From an uncultured Actinomycetes bacterium (GTDB lineage: Bacteria; Actinomycetota; Acidimicrobiia; Acidimicrobiales; RAAP-2): 64,000 bases of DNA. Positions 19,508 to 29,831 of this stretch are shown here, piece by piece. The notes beneath the pieces were generated by a model. That model made no database searches. It was not told the DNA's origin and saw only the letters and a program-made list of their open reading frames with translations. The stretch lies in the NCBI GenBank assembly GCA_903825035.1, contig CAIJYV010000021.1, positions 1-64,000 of the forward strand, read 5' to 3'. The position numbers and the translations under genes were made by a program. How positions within the stretch are numbered: position 1 is the stretch's first letter; each line of letters opens with the position of its first letter.

Positions 19508-21037
19508 CTACCGAGGAGCTTTACGTACACCGGTGTCAGAGCTGGGGTCTGGTTCGATGAAAGTTGGCACAGCGGTTGCTTCGAGTTCATGGTGCATGTC
19601 CTCGTCGTAGGCCGGGGCGGGCACAGCAATGTATTCACCGGTCGCCGAACGAGTCACGACATTGGCTGTCTTGCGCTTTCCAGAACCTGGGGCGTGTTGC
19701 ATTTCCTTGGCCAAGTAGTACGCCACCGGGTAGGTAATCAATGGAACCAAAAAGGTCAGAACTCGCATGGCCCAAAGCACTGAGTTCAGCGAGAGGTGCA
19801 TGAAGTTCGCAATCACGTCCGTAGACGAAGCAATGAACAAGATCATCAGGAATGAAAGTACCGCCGCTCCCGCCGCCGTACGCTTGGGTCGGAAACTTGG
19901 TCGATCCAGCAAGTGGTGCATTGCGTTGTCACCGGTGAGCTTGCGCTCAAGAGCGGGCCATGCGAAAGCCAGGTTGAAAATAATTCCCGGCAACACAACT
20001 GCAGGAATGGTCACTTCCAACGGAATGGTGTGACCAAAGCTGTGGAAGCTCCATGACGGCCAAATGCGAAGCGCGCCGTCTAAGAATCCCATGTACCAGT
20101 CAGGCTGGACGGCGTAGGAAATCTTCGCCGCGTCGTACGGTCCGAACTGCCAGATTGGGTTGATCTGAGCGAAAGCACCCAGCAGGCCAATGACGCCAGC
20201 TACCAAGAACAAGAAACCGGTGGTCTTGGCCATGAAGACGGGGAACATTGGTGAACCAACAACATTGTTCTCGGTGCGGCCAGGTCCGGGGAACTGAGTG
20301 TGCTTCTGGCGAACAAGCAAGAAGAGGTGTGCCCCAACGAGACCCAGAATGATCAATGGAATAATCAAAACGTGGAGAATGAAGAAGCGGGGAATCAGTG
20401 ACGTACCAGGAAAGTTGCCACCGAAAACGAAGAACCCTAGGTAAGTGCCAACGAGTGGGATTGATTCCATGATTGAGTAGGCAATACGCAATCCAGTTCC
20501 CGAAACGAGGTCGTCGGGCAATGAATAGCCCAAGAAGCCGTTACCAATAGCCAGGATGAGCAAGGTCAGGCCGACAGTCCAGTTGGCTTCGCGCGGCTTA
20601 CGGAAGGCGCCAGTGAAGAAGACTCGAGCCATGTGGACCACAATCGCTCCAACAAAGATGTCACACGCCCAGTGGTGCATCTGTCGCATCAAAAGTCCGG
20701 CACGAACGCTGAATGAAAGGTCCACTGACGAGGCGTAGGCCTGAGTCATGTGTTGGCCCTGCAACGGCAAGTACGAGCCGTGGTAGGTCACGATGGCCGA
20801 AGAGGGGATGTAAAAGAAGGTCAAGAAAACGCCGGTGGCGAGCAGGACTACGAATGAGTACAGGGCAATTTCACCGAGCATGAACGACCAGTGGTCTGGG
20901 AAGATTTTGTCGAGGAAGGTGCGTCCACCCTTGGCGATGCCGAGGCGCTCGTCAAGTTCATTGATGACATTGCCTACGCGACCGTAGGGTCCCATGGCTT
21001 CGCGCTTCGAGCGCTTTGTGGCTACGGCATCACTCAT
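19508..21037 (-). CDS. qcrB: Cytochrome bc1 complex cytochrome b subunit
   Basis: Multi-TM cytochrome b; LLMRQMHHWACDIFVGAIVVHMARVFFTGAFRKPREANW; downstream of Rieske gene. Confidence 0.95.
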   Translation of the reverse strand: MSDAVATKRSKREAMGPYGRVGNVINELDERLGIAKGGRTFLDKIFPDHWSFMLGEIALYSFVVLLATGVFLTFFYIPSSAIVTYHGSYLPLQGQHMTQAYASSVDLSFSVRAGLLMRQMHHWACDIFVGAIVVHMARVFFTGAFRKPREANWTVGLTLLILAIGNGFLGYSLPDDLVSGTGLRIAYSIMESIPLVGTYLGFFVFGGNFPGTSLIPRFFILHVLIIPLIILGLVGAHLFLLVRQKHTQFPGPGRTENNVVGSPMFPVFMAKTTGFLFLVAGVIGLLGAFAQINPIWQFGPYDAAKISYAVQPDWYMGFLDGALRIWPSWSFHSFGHTIPLEVTIPAVVLPGIIFNLAFAWPALERKLTGDNAMHHLLDRPSFRPKRTAAGAAVLSFLMILFIASSTDVIANFMHLSLNSVLWAMRVLTFLVPLITYPVAYYLAKEMQHAPGSGKRKTANVVTRSATGEYIAVPAPAYDEDMHHELEATAVPTFIEPDPSSDTGVRKAPR

Positions 21038-21969
21038 GAGCGCTCCCAGAATCCTGGCCCAACGGGCTCGTGGAAATCACTTTGGGCCCGAAGGTACCCG
21101 TTGTGGTCGATGTACAGCGGCAACTGTGGCAGTGCACGTGGTGCGGGGCCAAAGTTTGGAATAGCGCCATTGGTGACATCGAACATCGATTGGTGGCAGG
21201 GGCAAACGAGCAATTGGAGCTGCTGTTCGTACAAGCCCACGGGGCAACCTAAGTGAGTGCAGAGTTTTGAGTACGCCACGTATCCGTGAGGGCCCCAGGT
21301 CTCGCGACCCTTCTGAGTGGTGTAATTCTCGTTCGAAATTCGAATGATCACCGTCTGGTCAACGGCCTGACCGTTGTCGGTGTTCTGCTTGCCTTCAGGA
21401 AAGACGGTAACAATTGAGCCCACCGCAAGATCATTCTTGTGAATACGACGACCGGACTGGTCAACGGCATACGTGCCCTTGCGCCAGTCGGTGTGGAACA
21501 GGGTGCCCTTGGGCAATGGGCCAAGGGAGCGAAGTAGTGGCCAGATCGAGGCCGCCCCGACAATCGCCATCGATCCACCAAGTAGCCCACCCAAGAACTT
21601 GCGACGCTGGATGACGCCGCCACCGCGCTTGACAATTGCGTCGGCCATCGCGTCGCGTTCAGCTTGAGTACTCGTCAATACGTGGCGCTCTTCGACAAAA
21701 GGACCGCGCGGCATCAGGTACTTGCCCCACGCAATCAAACCAATGCCGAGAAAGGTGAGACCGCCACCGAAGGTGGCGCCCAGCTTCCACGCTTGCGCAT
21801 TGACGATGTAGGCCCAGAGGAATCCTACGAAGCTCAACATCGCGGCAATGAAGTTGAGTGCAATGACGCGTTCAACAACTAGTGGGTTCTTAGCGGCAGG
21901 CTGCAGGTGTGGATCGCTTTCGCGAACTGTTTGCAGACTGACCGGTGTGCGTGAGGTTTTTTCGCTCAT
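21034..21969 (-). CDS. qcrA: Cytochrome bc1 complex Rieske iron-sulfur subunit
   Basis: CTHLGCPVG ... CPCHQSMFD Rieske motif; N-terminal TM helices. Confidence 0.95.
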   Translation of the reverse strand: MSEKTSRTPVSLQTVRESDPHLQPAAKNPLVVERVIALNFIAAMLSFVGFLWAYIVNAQAWKLGATFGGGLTFLGIGLIAWGKYLMPRGPFVEERHVLTSTQAERDAMADAIVKRGGGVIQRRKFLGGLLGGSMAIVGAASIWPLLRSLGPLPKGTLFHTDWRKGTYAVDQSGRRIHKNDLAVGSIVTVFPEGKQNTDNGQAVDQTVIIRISNENYTTQKGRETWGPHGYVAYSKLCTHLGCPVGLYEQQLQLLVCPCHQSMFDVTNGAIPNFGPAPRALPQLPLYIDHNGYLRAQSDFHEPVGPGFWERS

Positions 21970-22862
21970 TAGTCGCGCTCTCCTACCCAGTAGCCCAAGA
22001 GGGCCAGGAGGCCAACTCCCAAGGCGAGTCCAACGAATCCTTCGGCCACTGGACCAAGGCCACCCAAACCAAAACCACCCGGGTTGTTGGGGTGTTGAAT
22101 TTCAGTGGTGACGTACTTGACAATGTCGTTTACTTGCTTGTCGGAAAGGTTTCCAGTGAAGCGAGGCATATTTCCCGGGCCGGTACGAATCGCTTCGACG
22201 ACCTGGAAGGCGGGAATGTTTCGAAGCGATGGCGCGTAAGTATTGGCGGCCAGCGCATCTCCAGAACCTTCAATGGTGTGACAAGCCGCACAGTTGAGTG
22301 CGAAGAGTGCAGCCCCATCAGAAACATTGGCGTGGTTCAAGTGCGGCGTAGGGATGAGGGGCAGGCTGGGTGACAGTGAGTTGACCCAGGCGGCCACCGC
22401 CAAAGCCTGCTGGTGATTCAATCGAGCGACGTGGCGAGCAGCTTGAACGGTACGTGGATCGGCGGCTGGCATACGTCCCGACTCAATCCAGAAGTCGACG
22501 GTGGCGGGCCCCACACCAATGAGATTGGGGTAGGCACCGGCGGTGCCGTCAGCGGGAACACCGTTGGCCTTGTCACCATGACAGGTTGCACAGTTCTGCA
22601 AGTACAAAGCGTGACCGAGCTGCTCGAGAGCGGTCGATGGGGCGTTATAGGTGATGGAGTTATTGCCGTAACTAATGACCTGTCCATGCGAGTCACGAGT
22701 TACCTGCGAAGAGTTAGGCGTACCAGCGTTCTTGCGACTGGTTTGGTAGGAGTGCGATGCGGCGTTAGCTGGTCCCAAGAAAACAAGGACCGGTCCGGCG
22801 ACGAGCACCAACATAAACATAAGAGCGGCAGAACGCTTCAACGCTGAGGAGTTCACGGTCAT
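21969..22862 (-). CDS. qcrC: Cytochrome bc1 complex diheme cytochrome c subunit
   Basis: Two CxxCH motifs (CATCHGDKANG, CAACHTIEGSG) and C-terminal TM. Confidence 0.93.
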   Translation of the reverse strand: MTVNSSALKRSAALMFMLVLVAGPVLVFLGPANAASHSYQTSRKNAGTPNSSQVTRDSHGQVISYGNNSITYNAPSTALEQLGHALYLQNCATCHGDKANGVPADGTAGAYPNLIGVGPATVDFWIESGRMPAADPRTVQAARHVARLNHQQALAVAAWVNSLSPSLPLIPTPHLNHANVSDGAALFALNCAACHTIEGSGDALAANTYAPSLRNIPAFQVVEAIRTGPGNMPRFTGNLSDKQVNDIVKYVTTEIQHPNNPGGFGLGGLGPVAEGFVGLALGVGLLALLGYWVGERD

Positions 22863-22866
22863 CTTT

Positions 22867-23472
22867 CTACTTCATCAAGAACAGAGCGGAGTACAGGCCA
22901 ATCCAAACGACGTCCACGAAGTGCCAGTAATACGACACACCTTGGAAGGTCGAAAGTTCACCCGGGTCTCCGGTTCGTCCACGCATACGGAACAACAAGA
23001 AAGCCATGGCTACGAGTCCGAGGAACACGTGCAGTCCGTGTAGCCCAGTGGTGATGAAGAACACCGATCCGAAGGAGTTGGTGTACCAACGGGTGGTGAG
23101 GTGGGCCCATTCGTAAACCTGATTACCCATAAATAGCGCGCCCATGACGATCGTCGCGATAACCCAATTACGGGCCTTGCCGCGTTCGTTGTGTTCAATC
23201 AACCACACAGCCCACTGCATGGTGAACGATGAAGCCACCAAGATGATGGTGAAGATGCCCGACTGCAACACGTCCAACTTGGTCCCGGTGGGGGGCCACG
23301 CTGCTAGGTGTGCACGAATAGTAAATAACGCGGCGAAGAGGCCAGAGAAAAACATCAGCTCGGAACCGAGCCAAATCATCACGCCAATCGCCAACATCGG
23401 CGGCCGATCGTGAACGATCTTCTCTTTCTTCGCCAGGCTGTTAAGGGGGATTGCCTGACTCACGGTTTCCAA
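22867..23472 (-). CDS. ctaE: Cytochrome c oxidase subunit III
   Basis: 201 aa multi-TM; MIWLGSELMFFSGLFAALFTIR; TTGLHGLHVFLGL; VSYYWHFVDVVWIGLYSALFLMK. Confidence 0.95.
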   Translation of the reverse strand: METVSQAIPLNSLAKKEKIVHDRPPMLAIGVMIWLGSELMFFSGLFAALFTIRAHLAAWPPTGTKLDVLQSGIFTIILVASSFTMQWAVWLIEHNERGKARNWVIATIVMGALFMGNQVYEWAHLTTRWYTNSFGSVFFITTGLHGLHVFLGLVAMAFLLFRMRGRTGDPGELSTFQGVSYYWHFVDVVWIGLYSALFLMK

Positions 23473-23520
23473 TTTAACAACTCCCCACAGCCTTCACCGC
23501 AGGGTTGTTCCAAGACCTGA

Positions 23521-25824
23521 CTACCCGATAGTTTCAGGCAAACCGGTACTTGCCACCACCGCTAACCGGCGGGTAGGCCGGGTCATCGTCACGTACAGGG
23601 TCCGCAGGCCACGCCGGGTTACGTGGCCCTGGCCACCACCTCGACAGGCAATATCCATAGGGTCCACCACGATTGTCGCGTCGAATTCGAGGCCATTAGA
23701 GCCCTCCGCCGCGAGCACCACGAGGTCGGCGCCGAGGCCCGCCCCCTCTATTTCGGTGGGGTCGACCGCGGGCAATCCCGCATTAACGAGCGCGGCCAGG
23801 ACTGTTGCGACCTTCACCGCTGGGGCAATGACCGATACGCGACCCGGTGAAACGGCCGCTAGTTCTTCGCGCACCACCTCGACGAGAACGGCGTCACGCT
23901 CTTGGGGCGAGGTTTCAATAACTCGAGGTTCGAAGCCAGCGTGACGAACTGGTCGCGGAGGCTCGAGGCCATCGGCGGCGGCACGCAAGGTCGGAGCGGC
24001 AAAGTCGAGCACCTCTTCTGGTGTTCGGTAGCTAACCGTGAGGTCGACGCGTACTGGTTCGCGCCGTGGCGCGAGCATCTGCAAAACGACATCCCAACTC
24101 GCCGACGAGGCCGCCGTGGTGGCTTGGCCCATATCCCCAACGATGGTCATTGAACCAGAGAGGTCGCGGCGCTTCAACACTCGAAGCTCCATTGGTGACA
24201 GGTCTTGGGTTTCATCGACGACGATATGTCCGTAGGTCACGAATTCCGCTTCATCGAGTTCAACCTCTTGGGCGCGATTAAGTCGTTGCGCTTCGCGCAA
24301 GGCGGCGGCGCGAACATCGCCCGAGTAGGCATCGAGGTCAACGCCATCGAGAATATTGTCGACGCGTCCACGACCTTGAGCTTTGGGCTTCTTGCGAGGT
24401 CCGAGCAAAACTCGAGCCTCGTCGATTAAGGCCGCATCAGCCTTAGTCCAGGGAATCTCACCCATCGAGGCGCTACGAGGACGCTGCAGCAGGGCTAGCT
24501 CGGCTTCACTAAACAAGTCGGCTCCTGCGGCCTTGAGCAAAGCGGGCGCACCGAAGAGATCGTGTAGGAGGTCTTGGCCAGTTAGACGTGGCCAAATTCG
24601 TTGCAGGGCTTCCTTGAATTGAGGTGTGGCGCGGATGAGATCGGCAAGTTCGACTTGCGCATTGGTTTCTTCAACGTTGTCGCGCACAAATCGGTCGTGG
24701 TATCGAGCCGCTAGCCGCTGGGCAATTTCACGTCCGACGGCTGAGCGACGGGCGTTGTGATTGCCCGGGCGTTTACGAGCACGGTCCACGATGTCAGCGG
24801 TATCGGCAGCTCGCAGCAAGACCACCGCGCGACCAACCGGAATTTCAACGTCAACCTTTAGGGCGCGTTGACGGGTGCGCAGGGCGCGGGCAATCAGCTG
24901 AACCATTCGCGCGTCACCCTTGAGTTGTGCGAGTTCTTCCGATTCGCTGGCGCTAACCATAACGTTCGTAACGAGATCGGTGATGGTCGATAAGGTGACG
25001 CCCGATTCGCCGAGGCTAGGCAGCACATTCTCGATGTAGTTCAAGAACAGCGGGTTGGGCCCTACGACCAGCACACCCTGACGTTCCAAAGTTGCTCGGT
25101 GGGTAAAGAGGAGGTACGCCGCACGGTGAAGCGCAACCGCTGTTTTTCCGGTACCGGGTCCGCCCTGCACGAGCAAGATGCCAGCTAGGGGGCTGCGGAT
25201 AATTCGGTCCTGTTCACCCTGGATAGTGGCGACGATGTCGCCCATATGTCCAGTACGAGCTCGACCGAGTGCAGCCAGCAGCGCGCCGGGTCCACCGAGG
25301 GCGAGTCCACCGTCGACTAAACCTTCGTGAGTAGCTGACCGCTCGTCACCTTCGGGAAGATGTAGCTCGCCATTTTTATCGGCGAAGTATTCGTCCTCGA
25401 CGCCCGTCACTTCTCGCAGACGGATTGAGACGTGACGGCGCAGTGAAAGTCCAAGTGATTCGACTCCCGTCGCGCGATAGAAAGCTTCCGCGACCGGGGC
25501 GCGCCAGTCAACCACGAGAGGATTGAGATCGGAATCAGATACCGCCAAGCGACCGACGTGAAAGGTCGCTCCCGCCTCTTCACTATCTTCTTGATAGTCA
25601 ATCCGACCAAAGAAGAGTGGCTGGTCGCCGATTGCTAGTTGTTCGAGGCGGTGCAGGGCGGTGCCCATGACGACATCGCGCTCTACGAGGTCTCCCGCGC
25701 CGCGCATATTCGCCACCGCCGCTGAATCGCGGAGGGCCATTGCTTCGTCGCGCATGTGGCTCAGAGCCAAGAGGGCGTTGTCGAGGAAGGCTTGTTCTTC
25801 GGCAATTTCACGTTCGTGGGCCAC
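23521..25824 (-). CDS. HelD-like superfamily I (UvrD/Rep) helicase
   Basis: AHEREIAEEQAFLDNAL N-terminus; Walker A ILLVQGGPGTGKTAVALHRAAYLL; IVVDETQDLSPMELRVLKRR; C-terminal LYVTMTRPTRRL. Confidence 0.88.
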   Translation of the reverse strand: MAHEREIAEEQAFLDNALLALSHMRDEAMALRDSAAVANMRGAGDLVERDVVMGTALHRLEQLAIGDQPLFFGRIDYQEDSEEAGATFHVGRLAVSDSDLNPLVVDWRAPVAEAFYRATGVESLGLSLRRHVSIRLREVTGVEDEYFADKNGELHLPEGDERSATHEGLVDGGLALGGPGALLAALGRARTGHMGDIVATIQGEQDRIIRSPLAGILLVQGGPGTGKTAVALHRAAYLLFTHRATLERQGVLVVGPNPLFLNYIENVLPSLGESGVTLSTITDLVTNVMVSASESEELAQLKGDARMVQLIARALRTRQRALKVDVEIPVGRAVVLLRAADTADIVDRARKRPGNHNARRSAVGREIAQRLAARYHDRFVRDNVEETNAQVELADLIRATPQFKEALQRIWPRLTGQDLLHDLFGAPALLKAAGADLFSEAELALLQRPRSASMGEIPWTKADAALIDEARVLLGPRKKPKAQGRGRVDNILDGVDLDAYSGDVRAAALREAQRLNRAQEVELDEAEFVTYGHIVVDETQDLSPMELRVLKRRDLSGSMTIVGDMGQATTAASSASWDVVLQMLAPRREPVRVDLTVSYRTPEEVLDFAAPTLRAAADGLEPPRPVRHAGFEPRVIETSPQERDAVLVEVVREELAAVSPGRVSVIAPAVKVATVLAALVNAGLPAVDPTEIEGAGLGADLVVLAAEGSNGLEFDATIVVDPMDIACRGGGQGHVTRRGLRTLYVTMTRPTRRLAVVASTGLPETIG

Positions 25825-25905
25825 AAACCCTCCTTTCCCTTTTGGGGAGAAACAAGTCTAGATGAGTTGAGACCCCTCCACCCGTGGGACACGCAAGGCT
25901 GAAAT

Positions 25906-25926
25906 AGACCTAAATTGGCTAGGTCT
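25906..25926. promoter_or_regulatory. Inverted repeat in hemE leader
   Basis: AGACCTA-N7-TAGGTCT, 14 nt upstream of the GTG start at 25940. Confidence 0.4.
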
Positions 25927-25939
25927 CGAAAGGAACTTA

Positions 25940-26974
25940 GTGAGCGACCCAGTATTTCTTCGCGCCGCCCGTGGCGAAACGGTCGAGCACCTCCCCGTCT
26001 GGTTTATGCGCCAGGCCGGCCGCTCCCTGCCCGAGTACCGAGCCCTACGAGGAACAGGATCGATTCTCGACGCCATCGCCGATCCCGCCTTGAGTGCAGA
26101 AATCACCATGCAGCCTGTTCGCCGATATGGTGTCGACGCGGCCATACTTTTCTCTGACATCGTGACGCCGTATCACGCCATCGATTTCGGGATTGACGTC
26201 GTCCCTGGCCGCGGACCAGTTATCGCAAACCCTTTCAAGTCAGCCAGTGACCTCGCGCGACTCCGTGATATCACCGCCGATGACTACGCGCACGTCATGA
26301 AAACCGTTGAGCTTTCAGTCGCTGAATTGTCCGCCACCGATACTCCACTCATTGGTTTTGCCGGCGCACCATTCACGGTAGCTAGTTACCTGGTCGAAGG
26401 TGCACCAACCAGAGAGTTTGCCGTCATCAAAACAATGATGCACCGAGAACCTGCACTCTTCGATCAATTGATGGATCGATTAGTTGCCATCACCATTCCC
26501 TACCTCCGAGCGCAAGTCGCACACGGCGCTCGCGCCTTGCAACTTTTTGATTCGTGGGCTGGTTCGCTGACTCGCGCCGAGTACACGCGCTACGCGCTGC
26601 CTTCGACTCAACGCATACTCGAAGGCCTGAAGGATCTAGACGTCCCGACCATCCTTTTTGGGGTCGGTACCGGTGAACTCCTCGATCTCATGGCCCAGGC
26701 GGGTTCGTCGGTAGTCGGTATTGACTGGCACGTCGACTTAGACGAAGGGCGCCGTCGCACCAATAAGCCCAGTCAGGGCAACCTCGATCCCGCTCGCTGC
26801 CTCGGCGGTGAAGAGTTAGCCATTGCGGCTACTCGCGAAGTTCTCGCTCAGGCCGGCACCGACGCCGGTCACATCTTTAACTTGGGACACGGTGTCTTGC
26901 CGACAACCGACCCGAAGGTATTGGAGCGAGTTGTCCAGGTAGTACACGAAGAAGGAAAGGCGGGCGTTCGATGA
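25940..26974 (+). CDS. hemE: Uroporphyrinogen decarboxylase
   Basis: VWFMRQAGRSLPEYR; ILFSDIVTPYHAIDFGIDVVPGRGP; FNLGHGVLPTTDP. Confidence 0.97.
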   Translation: MSDPVFLRAARGETVEHLPVWFMRQAGRSLPEYRALRGTGSILDAIADPALSAEITMQPVRRYGVDAAILFSDIVTPYHAIDFGIDVVPGRGPVIANPFKSASDLARLRDITADDYAHVMKTVELSVAELSATDTPLIGFAGAPFTVASYLVEGAPTREFAVIKTMMHREPALFDQLMDRLVAITIPYLRAQVAHGARALQLFDSWAGSLTRAEYTRYALPSTQRILEGLKDLDVPTILFGVGTGELLDLMAQAGSSVVGIDWHVDLDEGRRRTNKPSQGNLDPARCLGGEELAIAATREVLAQAGTDAGHIFNLGHGVLPTTDPKVLERVVQVVHEEGKAGVR

Positions 26975-27879
26975 AAATTGGCGTACTCGTTATGGCGTAC
27001 GGAACTCCCGCTACCCCAGAAGATGTTGAGATTTACTACACCCGTATCCGTCACGGACACGCTCCCACGCCGGAATTGCTTGCCGACCTTCAGCGTCGGT
27101 ACAACGCCATTGGTGGAACCAGTCCGCTCGCTGAGCGCACCGCCGCTCAAGTTGACGCGATTCGAGATCAAATTGAGAAAATCGCCCCTGGTCAATTCGA
27201 GGTGCGTTTTGGCTCCAAGTACCAGCCACCACTATTGGAAGAGATCGCCGAAAGTTTTAAGACCGACGGCTACACCAAGGTCGTCGGACTCGTGCTCGCA
27301 CCCCACTCATCGTCAATGTCGACCACTCAGTACTTCACACGAGCTAAGGCCGCATTAGGCGATGGAGTTGAGTTCATCGAAATCGGAGAATGGTACGACG
27401 CTCCGGGTTTCCTCGAGCTCATCGCCCAGCGAGTCACCGAGGCGTTAGCCAAGGTTCCCGCCGAGCGACTTGCGACGACTGAAGTTCTCTTCAGCGCTCA
27501 CTCGTTGCCCGAGAAGATTCTTGCTAACGGTGACAACTACCCCGATCAGTTGCGGGACTCTGCCGTTAAAGCAGCCAAACTTGCCGGTATTGAGAAGTGG
27601 GACATCGCGTGGCAGTCTGCGGGCCGAACCGCCGATCCCTGGATTGGCCCGGACATTCTCGATGTCCTGCGTCAAAAGACCGCGGCGGGCGTGACCGACA
27701 TCGTTTCGTGTCCGATTGGCTTCGTCAGCGACCACTTAGAGGTGCTCTTCGACATCGACATCGAAGCCCAAGGTGTCGCGAAGGAGATTGGTTTGAACCT
27801 CGTGCGCACCGAGTCACTGAACGCCGACACCGCCTTCATGGCGGTTCTCGCAAAGTTGGTAGTCGAAAGGGCGGCATGA
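26971..27879 (+). CDS. hemH: Ferrochelatase (probably coproporphyrin ferrochelatase)
   Basis: VLVMAYGTPATPEDVEIYYTRIRHG; FSAHSLPEK; FVSDHLEVLFDIDIEA. Confidence 0.95.
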   Translation: MKIGVLVMAYGTPATPEDVEIYYTRIRHGHAPTPELLADLQRRYNAIGGTSPLAERTAAQVDAIRDQIEKIAPGQFEVRFGSKYQPPLLEEIAESFKTDGYTKVVGLVLAPHSSSMSTTQYFTRAKAALGDGVEFIEIGEWYDAPGFLELIAQRVTEALAKVPAERLATTEVLFSAHSLPEKILANGDNYPDQLRDSAVKAAKLAGIEKWDIAWQSAGRTADPWIGPDILDVLRQKTAAGVTDIVSCPIGFVSDHLEVLFDIDIEAQGVAKEIGLNLVRTESLNADTAFMAVLAKLVVERAA

Positions 27880-29294
27880 GTCGTGCCTCGGTGGTCATTG
27901 TTGGCGGGGGGATCACAGCCCTCTCGGCCGCATATGAGTTAAGCGGCGGAGCAGCCGGATCTAACGAGAACTCGCCACGCATTGAGATCATCGAGGCCTC
28001 CCCTTCCCTGGGTGGCGCGCTGCAAACCACCACCTTTGGTGAACGATTAATGGACCTTGGACCTGATGGCTTCTTAGCTACCCGTCCCGAGGCGGTGCAA
28101 TTAGCCAAGGATCTCGGACTCGAAAGCGAATTAGTTCCCATTGCCTCATCAGGGGCAAATATTTTTCTCAAGGGTGAATTGCGCGAGCTCCCAACCGGAC
28201 TCATGCTCGGCGTGCCGGTTAATCGCAAGCAAGTCGAAGAGATGGCGGGGCTCAGCAAACAAGCCCGCAAAGCGGCCAAACGGGACTGGAAGAAGCCCCG
28301 AAAACTTCGAGTTGGCGACGACATCTCCATTGGGGCCATCCTTGCTAACAAGCTTGGGGAGGAGTTGGCCTACCAACTCATCGAGCCGATGATTGGCGGT
28401 ATTCAAGCGGGACGAATTGATGATCTCTCGGCGAAGTCGATTTTTCCGGCCCTTTATAACGCCGCTCGTCAGGGTGGTTCGTTGATGAAGAACCTCGCCG
28501 CGATGATGCCCGAGTCTCGATCTGACGCGCCAGCGTTTATGTCCTTACGACAAGGCGTCGGTTCGTTCCCCCATGTCCTAGAGTCGCTGCTGCGCGAGCG
28601 ACAGGTTGTGATTCGCACTAATACGGCCGTTACCCGCGTACGACCCGTAGCGAGTGGAAACTACCAATGGGAGGTTGACACCGAGAGCACCACGACCTCC
28701 GCAAATGCGGTCATCATGGCAACTCCCGCCAGCGTCACCGGACACCTAACGGCCAGCGTTGACAAAGCGCTCGCGAAATTAGAACACGTTCGAACCGCTC
28801 CAACCGCGATGGCCACCTTTGAATTTGCAACTGAATCGATTCAATTGCCGAAGCACGGAACCGGAGTGTTGGTGCCACTGGGCACTAAGTGGACCGGTCG
28901 CGACTCACTCTTGACCACCGCCATTACTTTTCTTGACCGAAAGTGGAGTAACTTGCAAAGGCCAAATACGGTCGTGGTGCGTGTTCACGTCGGCCGCAGC
29001 GATGATCAGCGCTACTCCCACTTTGACGATGATGAACTGGCCGAGCGAATCCTTCAAGAACTGGCGTTCATATTGGGCGAGGCTCCCATACCGCTTCGAA
29101 CTGTCGTGACTCGCTGGAACGTGGGTCTACCCCAGTACTCAGTCGGTCACGATCGCTTGGTCTCGGCAGCGAGGGCCGCCAGTGAACCACTCTCCATGTT
29201 TTTGGCCGGGAACTCCTATGACGGAGTCGGTATTCCTGCGAGCATCAAGTCCGGTCGCTTAACCGCCCAGCAGGTAATGCGGTCAATCTCTTAG
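27876..29294 (+). CDS. hemY: Protoporphyrinogen/coproporphyrinogen III oxidase (HemY/CgoX-type)
   Basis: ATGA overlap with hemH; FAD motif VVIVGGGITALSAAYEL; LMDLGPDGFLATRPEA; C-terminal FLAGNSYDGVGIPASIKSG. Confidence 0.92.
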   Translation: MSRASVVIVGGGITALSAAYELSGGAAGSNENSPRIEIIEASPSLGGALQTTTFGERLMDLGPDGFLATRPEAVQLAKDLGLESELVPIASSGANIFLKGELRELPTGLMLGVPVNRKQVEEMAGLSKQARKAAKRDWKKPRKLRVGDDISIGAILANKLGEELAYQLIEPMIGGIQAGRIDDLSAKSIFPALYNAARQGGSLMKNLAAMMPESRSDAPAFMSLRQGVGSFPHVLESLLRERQVVIRTNTAVTRVRPVASGNYQWEVDTESTTTSANAVIMATPASVTGHLTASVDKALAKLEHVRTAPTAMATFEFATESIQLPKHGTGVLVPLGTKWTGRDSLLTTAITFLDRKWSNLQRPNTVVVRVHVGRSDDQRYSHFDDDELAERILQELAFILGEAPIPLRTVVTRWNVGLPQYSVGHDRLVSAARAASEPLSMFLAGNSYDGVGIPASIKSGRLTAQQVMRSIS

Positions 29295-29779
29295 TTGTAG
29301 TAGCCCGAGTGGATGTAGATGCAGGGCACACCGGCCTTGACGTACATCGCATGATTCTTCGGGTCGTCATCAACCGCTAGTCGTACGTTGTAACCATCTT
29401 CGTTAAGCTGATTAAGAACTTCTCGCTTGAATTTGTCGACCCCGGTATTGTTGCCACGGTCTCGCATAATCAAGATGTCCCACCGAAGATTGTGTTCGCT
29501 TAGCCATCCCACAGTTTTTTCCGAAACCCGATGGGGGCGACCGGTAACCAGAATTACCTGCAGAGAACTGTCGAGCAGTTGAGCCATGACGCCGATCTCG
29601 GCAATCACCGGGTCTTCGTCTACGTCCTCGAAGAAACCACGCCAATCATTTCGTTCAAGATGGTGCTGGCGACCAGTGGCGTCGGCCAAGACTCCATCAA
29701 TGTCAAGGATGACGGCGTCGCCGGGCGCAATTTCTGAGCGCCGGTAGGTCCAATGTTCGCGTTTATTGTCGTTTTTCAA
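29291..29779 (-). CDS. HAD-superfamily phosphatase resembling the polynucleotide kinase 3'-phosphatase domain
   Basis: VILDIDGVLADATGRQHHL; VILVTGRPHRVSEKTVGWL; VRLAVDDDPKNHAMY. Confidence 0.75.
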   Translation of the reverse strand: MKNDNKREHWTYRRSEIAPGDAVILDIDGVLADATGRQHHLERNDWRGFFEDVDEDPVIAEIGVMAQLLDSSLQVILVTGRPHRVSEKTVGWLSEHNLRWDILIMRDRGNNTGVDKFKREVLNQLNEDGYNVRLAVDDDPKNHAMYVKAGVPCIYIHSGYYN

Positions 29780-29831
29780 TGTCTTCTAACTGCTCGGTTC
29801 GGTGAATGGAAAAGTCTGCGAGAATGAATAT

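Noticed and set aside
27597-27875. N-terminal extension of the hemY ORF
   Set aside because: Overlaps hemH in another frame; true start is the ATG at 27876 in an ATGA overlap.
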